A stretch of DNA of 64,000 nt from an uncultured Granulosicoccaceae bacterium (lineage in GTDB: Bacteria; Pseudomonadota; Gammaproteobacteria; Granulosicoccales; Granulosicoccaceae), in NCBI GenBank assembly GCA_937981955.1, contig CALJNA010000020.1, positions 1 to 64,000 on the forward strand, given 5' to 3'. How positions within the stretch are numbered: position 1 is the first letter of the stretch; each line of letters opens with the position of its first letter. The notes beneath the pieces are model-generated. The model was not told the origin of the DNA. It did not search any database and was given only the letters and a program-made list of their open reading frames with translations. Positions 33,979 to 43,109 of the stretch are shown piece after piece. The translations under genes were made by a program, and so were the position numbers.

Positions 33979-35277
33979 ATGGTTGATCTATCGTCAAATT
34001 TTCTGGGTATTTCTTCACCGAATCCCTTCTGGCTGGCTTCAGCTCCACCTACAGATAAAGAGATCAACGTGGTTCGTGCATTTGAAGCGGGCTGGGGCGG
34101 TGTTGTATGGAAAACGCTGGGTGAAGACCCGCACATAGTCAATGTTAACGGGCCACGTTACGGGGCGGTTTATTCTTCTGATCGCAAACTGATTGGTCTG
34201 AACAATATCGAGCTGATAACCGATCGGCCACTGCAAACCAATCTCGATGAAATCAAAAGAGTCAAACGCGACTGGCCGGACAGAGCCATGGTGGTTTCTC
34301 TGATGGTACCGTGTGAAGAGAATAACTGGAAGGATATTGTCAAGAAAGTAGAAGACACCGGTGCTGATGGTCTGGAACTTAACTTCGGGTGTCCGCATGG
34401 CATGTCGGAAAGAGGTATGGGGTCGGCTGTAGGTCAGGTGCCCGAGTATATTCAGATGGTCGCTGCGTGGTGTAAGCAGCATTCATCGTTACCGGTGATT
34501 GTCAAACTCACACCGAATATTACCGATATACGTTTCCCGGCCAGAGCTGCGCAGGCGGGCGGTGCAGATGCTGTATCACTTATCAATACCATCAGTTCAA
34601 TCGTAAGCGTAAACCTCGATACCATGTCACCGGAACCTTCCATTGATGGTTGGGGATCGCATGGCGGGTATTGCGGGCCGGCGGTTAAACCTATTGCGAT
34701 GAATATGGTTGCTGAGATTGCGCGTGACCCTGAAACGGCGGAACTGCCTATTTCTGGTATTGGTGGTATTACAACGTGGCGCGATGCTGCTGAGTTCATG
34801 TCGCTGGGTGCCAGTAATGTACAAGTGTGCACTGCAGCAATGACCTACGGCTTTAAAATTATTGATGAACTGACAACGGGTCTGGCGAACTGGATGGAAG
34901 AGGCTGGCTACAACAAGCTAGACGATTTTATTGGTCGTGCCACACCTAATGTGAAGGATTGGCAGAACCTTAATCTTAATTATATTGCGAAAGCAAAGAT
35001 CGATCAGGACTTGTGTATATCTTGTGGGCGCTGCCACATAGTCTGTGAAGATACATCGCATCAGGCCATTACATCCAGTGTCAATGGCGCTCGACGATTT
35101 GAAGTCATTGACGAGGAGTGTGTTGGCTGTAACTTATGTGTCAGTGTTTGTCCGGTGGAAAACTGTATCACCATGGAACAGCAGACCAGTGGCGTGGATG
35201 CTCGTACAGGCAAGCCGATCAATGCTAACTACGAAAACTGGACTACTCATCCGAATAATCCGGCAAGCGCTGGTTAA
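33979..35277 (+). CDS. preA: Dihydropyrimidine dehydrogenase, FMN/Fe-S subunit PreA
   Basis: A 432-residue protein. The TIM-barrel domain is dihydroorotate-dehydrogenase-like (NPFWLASAPPT, ELNFGCPHGMSERGMG, and the catalytic loop in GWGSHGGYCGPAVKPIA). It is followed by two [4Fe-4S] motifs, CISCGRCHIVC and CVGCNLCVSVCPVENC. It reduces uracil and thymine. An AGGAGA site precedes the ATG at 33979. The 138-bp gap after preT holds no gene. This is the first committed step of the pathway completed by the dihydropyrimidinase and amidase genes downstream. Confidence 0.95.
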   Translation: MVDLSSNFLGISSPNPFWLASAPPTDKEINVVRAFEAGWGGVVWKTLGEDPHIVNVNGPRYGAVYSSDRKLIGLNNIELITDRPLQTNLDEIKRVKRDWPDRAMVVSLMVPCEENNWKDIVKKVEDTGADGLELNFGCPHGMSERGMGSAVGQVPEYIQMVAAWCKQHSSLPVIVKLTPNITDIRFPARAAQAGGADAVSLINTISSIVSVNLDTMSPEPSIDGWGSHGGYCGPAVKPIAMNMVAEIARDPETAELPISGIGGITTWRDAAEFMSLGASNVQVCTAAMTYGFKIIDELTTGLANWMEEAGYNKLDDFIGRATPNVKDWQNLNLNYIAKAKIDQDLCISCGRCHIVCEDTSHQAITSSVNGARRFEVIDEECVGCNLCVSVCPVENCITMEQQTSGVDARTGKPINANYENWTTHPNNPASAG

Positions 35278-35334
35278 CCATGTGGATTCGAGTGACAGCC
35301 TGTATATGCCACTGTTTGTTTATACATTCGACGA

Positions 35335-35958
35335 TTACGCGGGGGACAGTCCTTTGATCAACAACTGCTTCAAAGTGGTTTCTGCATCGGCAAATAGTTT
35401 GTCCTCGTCGCCTTTTCCCTGGCCCTCCTCGAGCAGCGCCGAAATTTGTGGCATGAAGTCGGCGTAATGTTGAGTTGTCGACCAGATAAAGAATATGAGA
35501 TGCAGCGGATTGATTGGCGTCAACAAACCCTGATCTATCCATCGTTGAATAATGGTGCATTTGGTTTGAACAAGTTCGCGCAGTTCGTTCTCAAGATACG
35601 ATTTAATCATTGGTGCACCGCTAAGTATTTCATTGGCGAACAGTTTAGAAGCAGACGGCGCATTACGCGACATACGCAATTTTGCCTGAGCATAGTGCCA
35701 AAGTTCTTCGAGCGGATCGCCATCCGGGTTCAAAGATTCGAGGGGATCAAGCCACAACTTCAGAGTCTCTTCAAGCACCGCCACATAAATATCTTGCTTG
35801 CGACGAAAGTAATACAACACATTAGCTTTGGACATGCCGGAAGCCGTGGCGATTTGTTCCACGGTCGAACCTCTGAAGCCATGCAAAGAGAAAACATGCA
35901 AGGCGGCATCAAGCACACGCTCTCTGTTCTCGACCTGAATGCGAGTGGTTTTTTTCAC
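35335..35958 (-). CDS. rutR: TetR-family regulator, RutR type
   Basis: A 207-residue repressor. The N-terminal helix-turn-helix is RVLDAALHVFSLHGFRGSTV, then GMSKANVLYYFRRKQDIY, which matches the RutR group very closely. The ligand domain has the RutR-like MSRNAPSASKLFANEILSGA. RutR binds uracil/thymine and releases TTGACCA-type operators. It is divergent from the amidase gene and convergent with preA; candidate sites lie at 32478 and 35985. Confidence 0.9.
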   Translation of the reverse strand: MKKTTRIQVENRERVLDAALHVFSLHGFRGSTVEQIATASGMSKANVLYYFRRKQDIYVAVLEETLKLWLDPLESLNPDGDPLEELWHYAQAKLRMSRNAPSASKLFANEILSGAPMIKSYLENELRELVQTKCTIIQRWIDQGLLTPINPLHLIFFIWSTTQHYADFMPQISALLEEGQGKGDEDKLFADAETTLKQLLIKGLSPA

Positions 35959-35984
35959 AACGCCAGATTAGATGTAGGTGATTG

Positions 35985-36000
35985 TTGACCAGAACAAGAA
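35985..36000 (+). promoter_or_regulatory. RutR-like half-site between rutR and the amidase gene
   Basis: TTGACCA-GA-ACAAGAA has a perfect left arm and a poor right arm. It lies 27 bp upstream of the rutR start and about 80 bp before the amidase start, so it could control both. Confidence 0.42.
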
Positions 36001-36078
36001 GTTACGATAGCGTGAATCGATGCAGCTGTCGAGTCGTATAAATACTAACTTAGTGCCCAAACGCGGAGTTTGAAAGAA

Positions 36079-37326
36079 ATGTCCATTACCAGCAACATGA
36101 AAATCAACAGTGACCGACTGTGGGATTCAATAATGGAAATGGCCAAAATCGGTCCCGGTGTTGCTGGTGGCAACAATCGTCAAACATTAACCGATGAAGA
36201 TGCGGAAGGCCGGGCATTATTCAAAAAATGGTGCGATGAAGCTGGATGTACCATGGGCGTTGATGCCATGGGAACCATGTTTGCGCGACGGGAAGGAACC
36301 GATCCAGATGCGTTGCCTGTGTATGTTGGCAGTCATCTCGATACGCAGCCGACCGGTGGTAAATATGATGGTGTGCTGGGTGTGCTGGGCGGGCTTGAAA
36401 TAGTGCGTCAGCTTAACGATATGAATATAAAGACCAAACATCCTATCGTAGTCACCAACTTCACCAACGAAGAAGGCACCCGTTTCGCGCCTGCCATGGT
36501 TGCCTCTGGTGTGTTTGCCGGAATACATACGCTTGATTGGGCTTACAGTCGTGAAGATGCAGATGGATTGAAGCTTGGCGATGAGCTGAAACGAGTTGGT
36601 TATTGCGGTGATGAAGAAGTAGGTGCGCGCAAAATGCATGCTTTTTTTGAGTTGCATATTGAGCAAGGGCCTATATTGGAAAACGAAGGCAAAGACATTG
36701 GTGTTGTCACTCATGGTCAGGGGCTTAACTGGTTGCAAGTCACCTTGACCGGACGTGAATCTCACACTGGCTCCACTCCAATGCCAATGCGCATCAACGC
36801 TGGCTTGGGTATGGCCCGTATTACAGAACTTGTTAATACCATTGCATTAAGTCACGCTCCGAATGCAGTCGGCGCTATCGGCCACTGCGATGTTTACCCG
36901 AACTCAAGAAATATCATTCCCGGTAAAACAGTTTTCACCATCGATTTCCGGCACCCGCAAAAAGAGATAATTGCAGACATGGAAAAACAGCTGCGTGAAG
37001 GTGCGCAAAAGATCGTAGACGATATCGGGTTGACCATGGAGATTGAACAGGTTGGCGGCTTTGATCCCGTCGAGTTTGATAAAGATTGCGTGGACGCAGT
37101 TCGCCGCGCTGCAGAACGACTAGGTTTCAGTCATCGTGATCTGGTGTCCGGTGCAGGACATGATGCTTGTTGGATAAATCGTGTAGCTCCAACAGCCATG
37201 GTGATGTGTCCGTGCGTCGACGGCCTGTCGCACAACGAAGCCGAAGAGATTTCACCCGAATGGGCGAGTGCTGGTACCAATGTGCTTTTTCATGCCGTAG
37301 TTGAAACCGCTGAAATAGTCGATTGA
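36079..37326 (+). CDS. N-carbamoyl-amino-acid/beta-ureidopropionase-type amidase (M20 family)
   Basis: A 415-residue Zn-dependent amidohydrolase. Metal-site motifs are GSHLDTQPTGGKYDG, TNFTNEEGTRFAPAM and FFELHIEQGP. The substrate-binding region includes THGQGLNWLQVTLTGRESHT, and GAGHDACW lies near the C-terminus. It would hydrolyse N-carbamoyl-beta-alanine to beta-alanine, CO2 and ammonia, the last step of reductive pyrimidine breakdown. The family also includes allantoate and N-carbamoyl-L-amino-acid amidases; context decides. The ATG at 36079 is chosen over a TTG 9 bp upstream. Confidence 0.9.
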   Translation: MSITSNMKINSDRLWDSIMEMAKIGPGVAGGNNRQTLTDEDAEGRALFKKWCDEAGCTMGVDAMGTMFARREGTDPDALPVYVGSHLDTQPTGGKYDGVLGVLGGLEIVRQLNDMNIKTKHPIVVTNFTNEEGTRFAPAMVASGVFAGIHTLDWAYSREDADGLKLGDELKRVGYCGDEEVGARKMHAFFELHIEQGPILENEGKDIGVVTHGQGLNWLQVTLTGRESHTGSTPMPMRINAGLGMARITELVNTIALSHAPNAVGAIGHCDVYPNSRNIIPGKTVFTIDFRHPQKEIIADMEKQLREGAQKIVDDIGLTMEIEQVGGFDPVEFDKDCVDAVRRAAERLGFSHRDLVSGAGHDACWINRVAPTAMVMCPCVDGLSHNEAEEISPEWASAGTNVLFHAVVETAEIVD

Positions 37327-37477
37327 TCAGCAAGGACTTCTATTTCAGCAACGAATTCTATTAATGTGCAGCTTGCAGCTCTGCGGTTCAATCGACTGTT
37401 TGGTGCAAGTAGTAATGAATATTTATTGATTCTTCGCATAACCAGTCTTGTTTAAGGTAGTCAGATGGAGAGAGTTT

Positions 37478-38932
37478 ATGTCAACGGTTATTAAAGGCGG
37501 TACAGTTGTCAATGCCGATCGTAGTTTTTCGGCCGATGTACTGATCGAAAACGGCACCATTACTGGTGTGGGTGACAATCTTTCCGGTGACACCACTTTA
37601 GATGCCGCTGGTTGTTATGTCATGCCTGGCGGAATCGATCCACATACGCATTTGGAAATGCCCTTTATGGGCACTTATTCAACCGACGACTTTGAATCCG
37701 GTACGCGTGCTGCACTTTCCGGCGGCACCACCATGGTCGTCGATTTCTGTTTACCCGCTCCAGGGCAATCTTTACTTGAAGCACGTCAAATGTGGGACAA
37801 CAAAACGTCCAAAGCGTCGTGCGACTTTTCGTTTCACATGGCTATTACCTGGTGGAGCGAGCAAGTGTTTAACGAGATGGCCACTGTGGTAGACAGTGGT
37901 ATCAACACGTTTAAACATTTTCTGGCCTATAAAGGGGCGCTAATGGTTAATGATGATGAGATGTATTCATCATTCAAACGATGTGCAGCATTAGGTGCTA
38001 TGCCATTGGTGCATGCAGAAAATGGCGATGTTGTTGCGCAACTGCAGGAAAGTCTAATGGAAGCGGGAAATAGTGGCCCTGAAGCGCACGCGTATTCCCG
38101 ACCCACTCAGGTAGAAGGCGAAGCGTCAAACCGGGCCATCATGATTGCTGATATGGCCGGCGTGCCACTTTACATTGTGCATGTATCCTGCGAAGAGGCG
38201 CATGAAGCCATCCGTCGCGCAAGGCAGAATGGCAAGCGCGTTTTCGGTGAACCGCTAATTCAGCACTTGACGCTGGATGAATCAGAATATGCGAACAAAG
38301 ACTGGGATCACGCCGCCCGGCGTGTTATGTCACCACCGTTTAGAAACAAGATGCATCAGGATTCACTCTGGGCAGGGCTGGCCGCCGGTTCTTTGCAGGT
38401 AGTGGCGACAGATCACTGTGCGTTTACCACAGAGCAAAAACGATTCGGTCTGGGTGACTTTACAAAAATTCCAAATGGTACTGGCGGGCTTGAAGATCGC
38501 ATGCCGGTTCTTTGGAGTAAAGGTGTTAACACTGGACGGTTAACAATGAATGAATTCGTTGCGGTTACCTCGACTAACATTGCGCAAATTCTGAATGCGT
38601 ACCCAAAAAAGGGCGTTGTGATGCAAGGTGCCGATGCCGATTTGGTTGTATGGGACCCTGCTCGTACAAAAACCATTACCGCAGATAAACAGCAATCGGC
38701 CATTGACTACAACGTGTTCGAAGGCTTTGAATTGACCGGTCTGCCTCGTTTTACGATAACTCGTGGGCAGGTGGCGGTAACCGAAGATGAAATTAACACA
38801 CAGGAAGGCCATGGCAAATTTGTGCCACGAGATGCATATCCTGCGGTTAACAAAGCCTTATCCAAATGGAAAGAGCTGACAGACCCACAACCCATAACAC
38901 GTGATCCTGCCAAGATGCCTGCAGGCGTCTAG
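37478..38932 (+). CDS. hydA: Dihydropyrimidinase (D-hydantoinase)
   Basis: A 484-residue cyclic amidohydrolase. Binuclear zinc motifs are GGIDPHTHLEMPF, the carbamylated Lys in FKHFLAYKGALM, HAENGD, YIVHVSCEEAHEA and VVATDHCAF. It opens dihydrouracil/dihydrothymine to N-carbamoyl-beta-amino acids, between PreTA and the amidase. The ATG at 37478 has GGAGAGA about 6 bp upstream; the frame is open 30 bp further but without support. The length is normal. Confidence 0.95.
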   Translation: MSTVIKGGTVVNADRSFSADVLIENGTITGVGDNLSGDTTLDAAGCYVMPGGIDPHTHLEMPFMGTYSTDDFESGTRAALSGGTTMVVDFCLPAPGQSLLEARQMWDNKTSKASCDFSFHMAITWWSEQVFNEMATVVDSGINTFKHFLAYKGALMVNDDEMYSSFKRCAALGAMPLVHAENGDVVAQLQESLMEAGNSGPEAHAYSRPTQVEGEASNRAIMIADMAGVPLYIVHVSCEEAHEAIRRARQNGKRVFGEPLIQHLTLDESEYANKDWDHAARRVMSPPFRNKMHQDSLWAGLAAGSLQVVATDHCAFTTEQKRFGLGDFTKIPNGTGGLEDRMPVLWSKGVNTGRLTMNEFVAVTSTNIAQILNAYPKKGVVMQGADADLVVWDPARTKTITADKQQSAIDYNVFEGFELTGLPRFTITRGQVAVTEDEINTQEGHGKFVPRDAYPAVNKALSKWKELTDPQPITRDPAKMPAGV

Positions 38933-38970
38933 TAGGGCAATCCGCCTGATGATCACTGCGTTTTCTTTTC

Positions 38971-39001
38971 TAGATTGATGTATAGATTGGCGTATAGATT
39001 G
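38971..39001 (+). repeat. Three 12-bp-spaced direct repeats (TAGATTG)
   Basis: TAGATTG occurs at 38971, 38983 and 38995, exact 12-bp period, with GTA partly shared between copies. It lies just before the ABC ATPase GTG. Confidence 0.6.
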
Positions 39002-39020
39002 GAACTGACAATTAAAGCTC

Positions 39021-39830
39021 GTGAGTAACACAACTGCCAGTACATCAGATCAGGTGATTAACATTAATAACCTGTCTCTGACATTTCAAACCAGCGATGG
39101 TCCCGTGTTCGCGCTCAGCGATATTGATCTGGATATAACGCGTGGTGATTTTGTCTCGTTTATCGGTCCATCAGGTTGTGGTAAAACGACTTTACTCAGA
39201 GTCATTGCCGATTTGGAGAAAGCCACCGAAGGCAATATCTCGGTTAATGGTGTTACACCAGAGCAGGCTCGAGCACAACGGGCGTATGGCTATGTTTTTC
39301 AGGCAGCATCATTGTATCCGTGGCGAACCATTGCAAAAAATGTTGCCTTGCCGCTGGAGATCATGGGACTGAGTAGTGCTGAGCGAAAAAAACGCGTTGC
39401 TCATAATCTTGAACTGGTCAACTTGGCAGGCTTTGAGAAGAAGTATCCGTGGCAACTCTCTGGAGGAATGCAACAGCGTGCATCAATTGCCCGAGCGCTG
39501 GCCGTAGAGCCAGACTTATTGTTAATGGATGAACCGTTTGGCGCACTTGATGAGATTGTTCGTGATCATTTAAATGAACAGCTGCTGGCGCTTTGGGCTA
39601 AAACCAACAAAACAGTGGTTTTTGTAACGCACTCCATACCGGAGGCTGTTTACTTGTCCACCCGTATTGTCGTTATGTCGCCGCGGCCCGGACAAATTCA
39701 CGATATCATCGAAAGCGACCTGCCGAAGGATCGTACGCTTGATATTCGTGAAACACCTGAGTTTCTGGCGCTGGCCAACCGGGTACGAGATGGTCTTCGC
39801 GCAGGTCACAGCTATGACGAAGATGAATAG
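39021..39830 (+). CDS. ABC transporter ATP-binding protein (SsuB/TauB/ThiZ-like)
   Basis: A 269-residue ATPase with Walker A GPSGCGKTTLL, Q-loop YVFQAASLYPWRT, signature LSGGMQQRASIARAL, Walker B LLLMDEPFGALDE and H-loop FVTHSIPEA. It belongs to the nitrate/sulfonate/taurine/thiamine-precursor group. With two permeases and an NMT1-type binding protein it makes a complete importer, placed in the pyrimidine cluster, so pyrimidine or pyrimidine-derivative uptake is likely. GTG start; it overlaps the first permease gene. Confidence 0.93.
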   Translation: MSNTTASTSDQVININNLSLTFQTSDGPVFALSDIDLDITRGDFVSFIGPSGCGKTTLLRVIADLEKATEGNISVNGVTPEQARAQRAYGYVFQAASLYPWRTIAKNVALPLEIMGLSSAERKKRVAHNLELVNLAGFEKKYPWQLSGGMQQRASIARALAVEPDLLLMDEPFGALDEIVRDHLNEQLLALWAKTNKTVVFVTHSIPEAVYLSTRIVVMSPRPGQIHDIIESDLPKDRTLDIRETPEFLALANRVRDGLRAGHSYDEDE

Positions 39831-40716
39831 CAAACGCGGTTTTCGGTATTCGTTTGTTCCTGTCATGGTTGTGCTGTGCGTTATTGTTGTGTTCTGGTAT
39901 CTGGCCGCAGTGTTCTTGAATTTGCCGTGGCAACGCGATATTTATGAACGCGCAGGTAATACAGAGTACAGCGTAACCGAGTTGGTTTCTGGAACCTTAT
40001 CGCAAGAGCGTCCCGTTCTGCCATCTCCGCATCAGGTTGCACAGGAAGTGTATAAAACCACTGTAGAAAAAAAGATTACTTCAAAGCGCAGTCTGATATT
40101 TCATTCTGGAGTTACTTTGTCATCAGCTCTATTGGGTTTCGCTCTTGGCACAGTGCTCGGTATCGTATTAGCAGTGGCCATAGTGTATAACCGGGCATTG
40201 AACAAGAGCCTTATGCCCTGGGTCATAGCATCGCAGACCATCCCGATACTTGCGGTTGCACCTATGATTATTGTGGTGTTGAACGCAATTGGCATACAAG
40301 GACTTTTGCCTAAAGCATTTATTTCCATGTATTTGAGTTTCTTCCCGGTTGTCGTCGGCATGGTGAAAGGCTTGAATTCACCCGAGGTCAGTCACTCCGA
40401 CCTAATGCGCACCTATAACGCATCAGCCGCACAAACGTTCTGGAAACTTCGACTTCCAACATCACTACCGTATTTATTCACCAGTATGAAAGTGGCTGTG
40501 GCTATTGCCATGGTCGGTGCGATTGTTGCCGAGCTGCCAACCGGTGCTGTTGCAGGTCTTGGCGCTCGATTGCTGGCAGGGTCATATTACGGACAAACCA
40601 TTCAGATCTGGTCAGCCCTGGTCATGGCATCGTTGCTTGCAGCATTACTGGTTGTGATCATTGGCTGGATTGGAACTCTGGTTAATCGTCGTATGGGGAT
40701 GAGCCCACATGGTTGA
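39814..40716 (+). CDS. ABC transporter permease (first)
   Basis: A 300-residue inner-membrane permease of the SsuC/TauC type. An N-terminal membrane helix is followed by a ~70-residue periplasmic stretch, then five core segments and the EAA-like coupling region LMRTYNASAAQTFWKLRLP. The ATG at 39814 overlaps the ATPase gene by 17 bp; ATG 39823 is an alternative. The frame upstream is open but belongs to the ATPase coding region. Partner of the second permease. Confidence 0.9.
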   Translation: MTKMNSKRGFRYSFVPVMVVLCVIVVFWYLAAVFLNLPWQRDIYERAGNTEYSVTELVSGTLSQERPVLPSPHQVAQEVYKTTVEKKITSKRSLIFHSGVTLSSALLGFALGTVLGIVLAVAIVYNRALNKSLMPWVIASQTIPILAVAPMIIVVLNAIGIQGLLPKAFISMYLSFFPVVVGMVKGLNSPEVSHSDLMRTYNASAAQTFWKLRLPTSLPYLFTSMKVAVAIAMVGAIVAELPTGAVAGLGARLLAGSYYGQTIQIWSALVMASLLAALLVVIIGWIGTLVNRRMGMSPHG

Positions 40717-41923
40717 CGCCACACACGCTCAATTTGAATCAGCTGTGCAAGAGAAAATGCCTGCAGGTGTAAGAACAGGCACGCAAAAGAGTTTGTTATT
40801 GGCAGCTTTGATCTTTTCGCTGTTGGCATTCGTGGCTGGGCTGATCAGTGTTTTGTCAAAATCCGAGCTGGCCATTAACCCGATATCATCGTTGGTACTG
40901 TTACTGGCCGCTGCGGCAACATGGCAAAGGCAGGCTTTGAGTCATTGGTTGTATGCAGGTGTCTATCTAATTGCTACGACAATCGCTGTGGTACTGGTGC
41001 TTCATCATCTGGAAATAATGCAATCGACCAGTTTTGCCGACACTGCGATAATGGCGAGTCTGTCCAAGTCAGGGTATTGGTTAACGGTCGTTGCAGCGTG
41101 GCTAATGGCCTGGTTAGCGGTAGAGCATTTGTCGGCTGTAAATAGCTTGTCGCGAATAACGAATCGCGTGCTGTCATTTATTATCCCGCTGGTATTCGGA
41201 GTCTGGTTGTTATTGTTGTGGGAGTTCATAACCAGTGGTGCCGGAGTGCCGCAGGTTTTGCTTCCGTCACCGAGTTTGATTGCCGAGCGGTTTTCCAATT
41301 CCATTCCCATTTTGGTAGCAGACTTCAAACAGACGTTCCTAAAAGCCGTGCTGATTGGTTATGCAATAGGCTGTTCGGCAGGTTTTGTGGTTGCTATCCT
41401 GATTGACCGGTCGCCTTTTTTGCAGCGAGGACTTTTACCGATTGGCAATCTTGTATCTGCGCTGCCTATTGTGGGTGTCGCTCCCATCATGGTGATGTGG
41501 TTCGGGTTTGACTGGCCATCAAAAGCGGCAGTGGTCATTGTTATGACGTTCTTTCCAATGCTGGTAAACACAATTTCCGGTTTGGCAGCAGCGAGCAGCA
41601 TGCAGCACGATTTAATGAAAACTTATGCTGCGGGTTATTGGCAAACGCTATTTAAAATGCGATTGCCTCAAGCGTTGCCGTTTATATTCAATGCTTTGAA
41701 GATCAATTCAACACTTGCACTTATTGGTGCAATCGTCGCAGAATTTTTCGGCACACCGATTGTCGGCATGGGCTTTCGCATCTCTACTGAAGTAGGGCGA
41801 ATGAACGTCGATATGGTGTGGGCTGAGATTGCTGTAGCAGCAATGGCAGGGTCATTATTCTATGCACTGCTGGCGCTAATCGAGCGGATGTGCACATTCT
41901 GGCATCCGTCCATGAGAACGTGA
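40709..41923 (+). CDS. ABC transporter permease (second), with extra N-terminal membrane domain
   Basis: A 404-residue permease. The C-terminal ~250 residues are a standard SsuC-type domain, with the coupling loop DLMKTYAAGYWQTLFKMRLP and EFFGTPIVGMGFRI. The first ~150 residues add about four hydrophobic segments absent from ordinary family members. The function of this addition is unknown. ATG at 40709 overlaps the previous gene by 8 bp. Confidence 0.88.
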   Translation: MVDATHAQFESAVQEKMPAGVRTGTQKSLLLAALIFSLLAFVAGLISVLSKSELAINPISSLVLLLAAAATWQRQALSHWLYAGVYLIATTIAVVLVLHHLEIMQSTSFADTAIMASLSKSGYWLTVVAAWLMAWLAVEHLSAVNSLSRITNRVLSFIIPLVFGVWLLLLWEFITSGAGVPQVLLPSPSLIAERFSNSIPILVADFKQTFLKAVLIGYAIGCSAGFVVAILIDRSPFLQRGLLPIGNLVSALPIVGVAPIMVMWFGFDWPSKAAVVIVMTFFPMLVNTISGLAAASSMQHDLMKTYAAGYWQTLFKMRLPQALPFIFNALKINSTLALIGAIVAEFFGTPIVGMGFRISTEVGRMNVDMVWAEIAVAAMAGSLFYALLALIERMCTFWHPSMRT

Positions 41924-41965
41924 AGTAAAACCAAGAGCTTCAGGCTCAACAGGGGAGAAAGTAGT

Positions 41966-42964
41966 ATGAAAAAAAGTTGGATAATCGCTGGCGCATTTGC
42001 GTTGAGCTCCTTAACAGGCATTGGCAGCGCGCAAGCGGCTGACGATGTCACAATACAGTTGAAATGGGTTACTCAAGCTCAATTCGCCGGATACTACGTC
42101 GCGCAGGACAAAGGTTTTTACAAAGATGCCGGTCTGAACGTCACCATCAAGCCGGGTGGTCCGGATATAGCACCACCTCAGGTTATCGCTGGCGGTGGTG
42201 CAGACGTTGTTGTTGACTGGATGCCATCTGCATTGGCCAGTCGTGAAAAAGGCGTGGCTTTGGTGAACATAGCCCAGCCGTTCAAACGCTCGGGCATGAT
42301 GCTGACTTGCCGGAAGGAAACCGGCATTACTTCGCCGGAAGACTTCAAAGGTCGAACTCTTGGTGTATGGTTTTTCGGAAACGAGTATCCGTTTCTGAGT
42401 TGGATGTCCTCTCTGGGTATCGGCACTGAAGGTGGTGATGATGGCGTGACTGTATTAAAGCAGGGTTTCAATGTGGATCCTCTTCTTCAAAAACAGGCCG
42501 ACTGCATTTCAACCATGACTTACAACGAATACTGGCAGGTTATTGATGCTGGCATAGCTGAAGACGATCTGCTTGTTTTCAAATATGAAGACCAGGGTGT
42601 CTCGACCATGGAAGATGGGCTGTATGTACTTGAGAAAAACCTGAGTGACGATGCGTTCGTGGACAAGATGGCTCGCTTTGTCGCAGCTTCCATGAAAGGC
42701 TGGGCTTATGCGCGTGACAATGTGAACGAAGCAGCGGATATCGTTTTGGAAAATGACGCCAGTGGTGCACAAACTGAAAAGCACCAGCGTCGAATGATGG
42801 GTGAAATAAACAAGCTAACAGAGGGTAGTGATGGCAAGCTTGATCCGGCTGACTTTGACCGCACAGTGAAAACCTTGCTGTCGGGTGGCTCAGACCCGGT
42901 TATCAGTAAAGAACCTGAAGGTGCCTGGACGCACGTTGTCATTGACAAAGCAATGAGCATGTAA
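41966..42964 (+). CDS. ABC transporter substrate-binding protein, NMT1/THI5-like
   Basis: A 332-residue periplasmic protein with a Sec signal ending GSAQA-ADDV (about residue 25). NMT1/THI5 hallmarks include IQLKWVTQAQFAGYYVAQDK, GFYKDAGLNVTIKPGG, and the central KGRTLGVWFFGNEYPFLSW. Such proteins bind pyrimidine-like ligands; here the pyrimidine catabolic genes beside it point to uracil, thymine or a derivative. It is the last gene of the importer unit, followed by a strong terminator. Confidence 0.92.
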   Translation: MKKSWIIAGAFALSSLTGIGSAQAADDVTIQLKWVTQAQFAGYYVAQDKGFYKDAGLNVTIKPGGPDIAPPQVIAGGGADVVVDWMPSALASREKGVALVNIAQPFKRSGMMLTCRKETGITSPEDFKGRTLGVWFFGNEYPFLSWMSSLGIGTEGGDDGVTVLKQGFNVDPLLQKQADCISTMTYNEYWQVIDAGIAEDDLLVFKYEDQGVSTMEDGLYVLEKNLSDDAFVDKMARFVAASMKGWAYARDNVNEAADIVLENDASGAQTEKHQRRMMGEINKLTEGSDGKLDPADFDRTVKTLLSGGSDPVISKEPEGAWTHVVIDKAMSM

Positions 42965-43002
42965 TCAATGAAGTATTAATGTAGTTTGAAGTACTCGATC
43001 AT

Positions 43003-43033
43003 AAATAAGGGCCGCAGCCAGCGGCCCTTATTT
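43003..43033 (+). terminator. Strong rho-independent terminator
   Basis: A 13-bp perfect stem (AAATAAGGGCCGC 43003-43015 with GCGGCCCTTATTT 43021-43033) and a 5-nt loop, ending in TTATTT. It closes the importer operon and can work on both strands. Confidence 0.9.
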
Positions 43034-43109
43034 GCTTTGTACATCGTTTTATCAACATCGCTTGCGCCGTAAAAGATAGCCTTTTAATAGTATTGCTCGG
43101 TTGAGCCAT

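Noticed and set aside
37380-37477. TTTGGTGCAA before the dihydropyrimidinase gene as a RutR site.
   Set aside because: An extra base interrupts the TGGTCAA-like half and there is no second arm.
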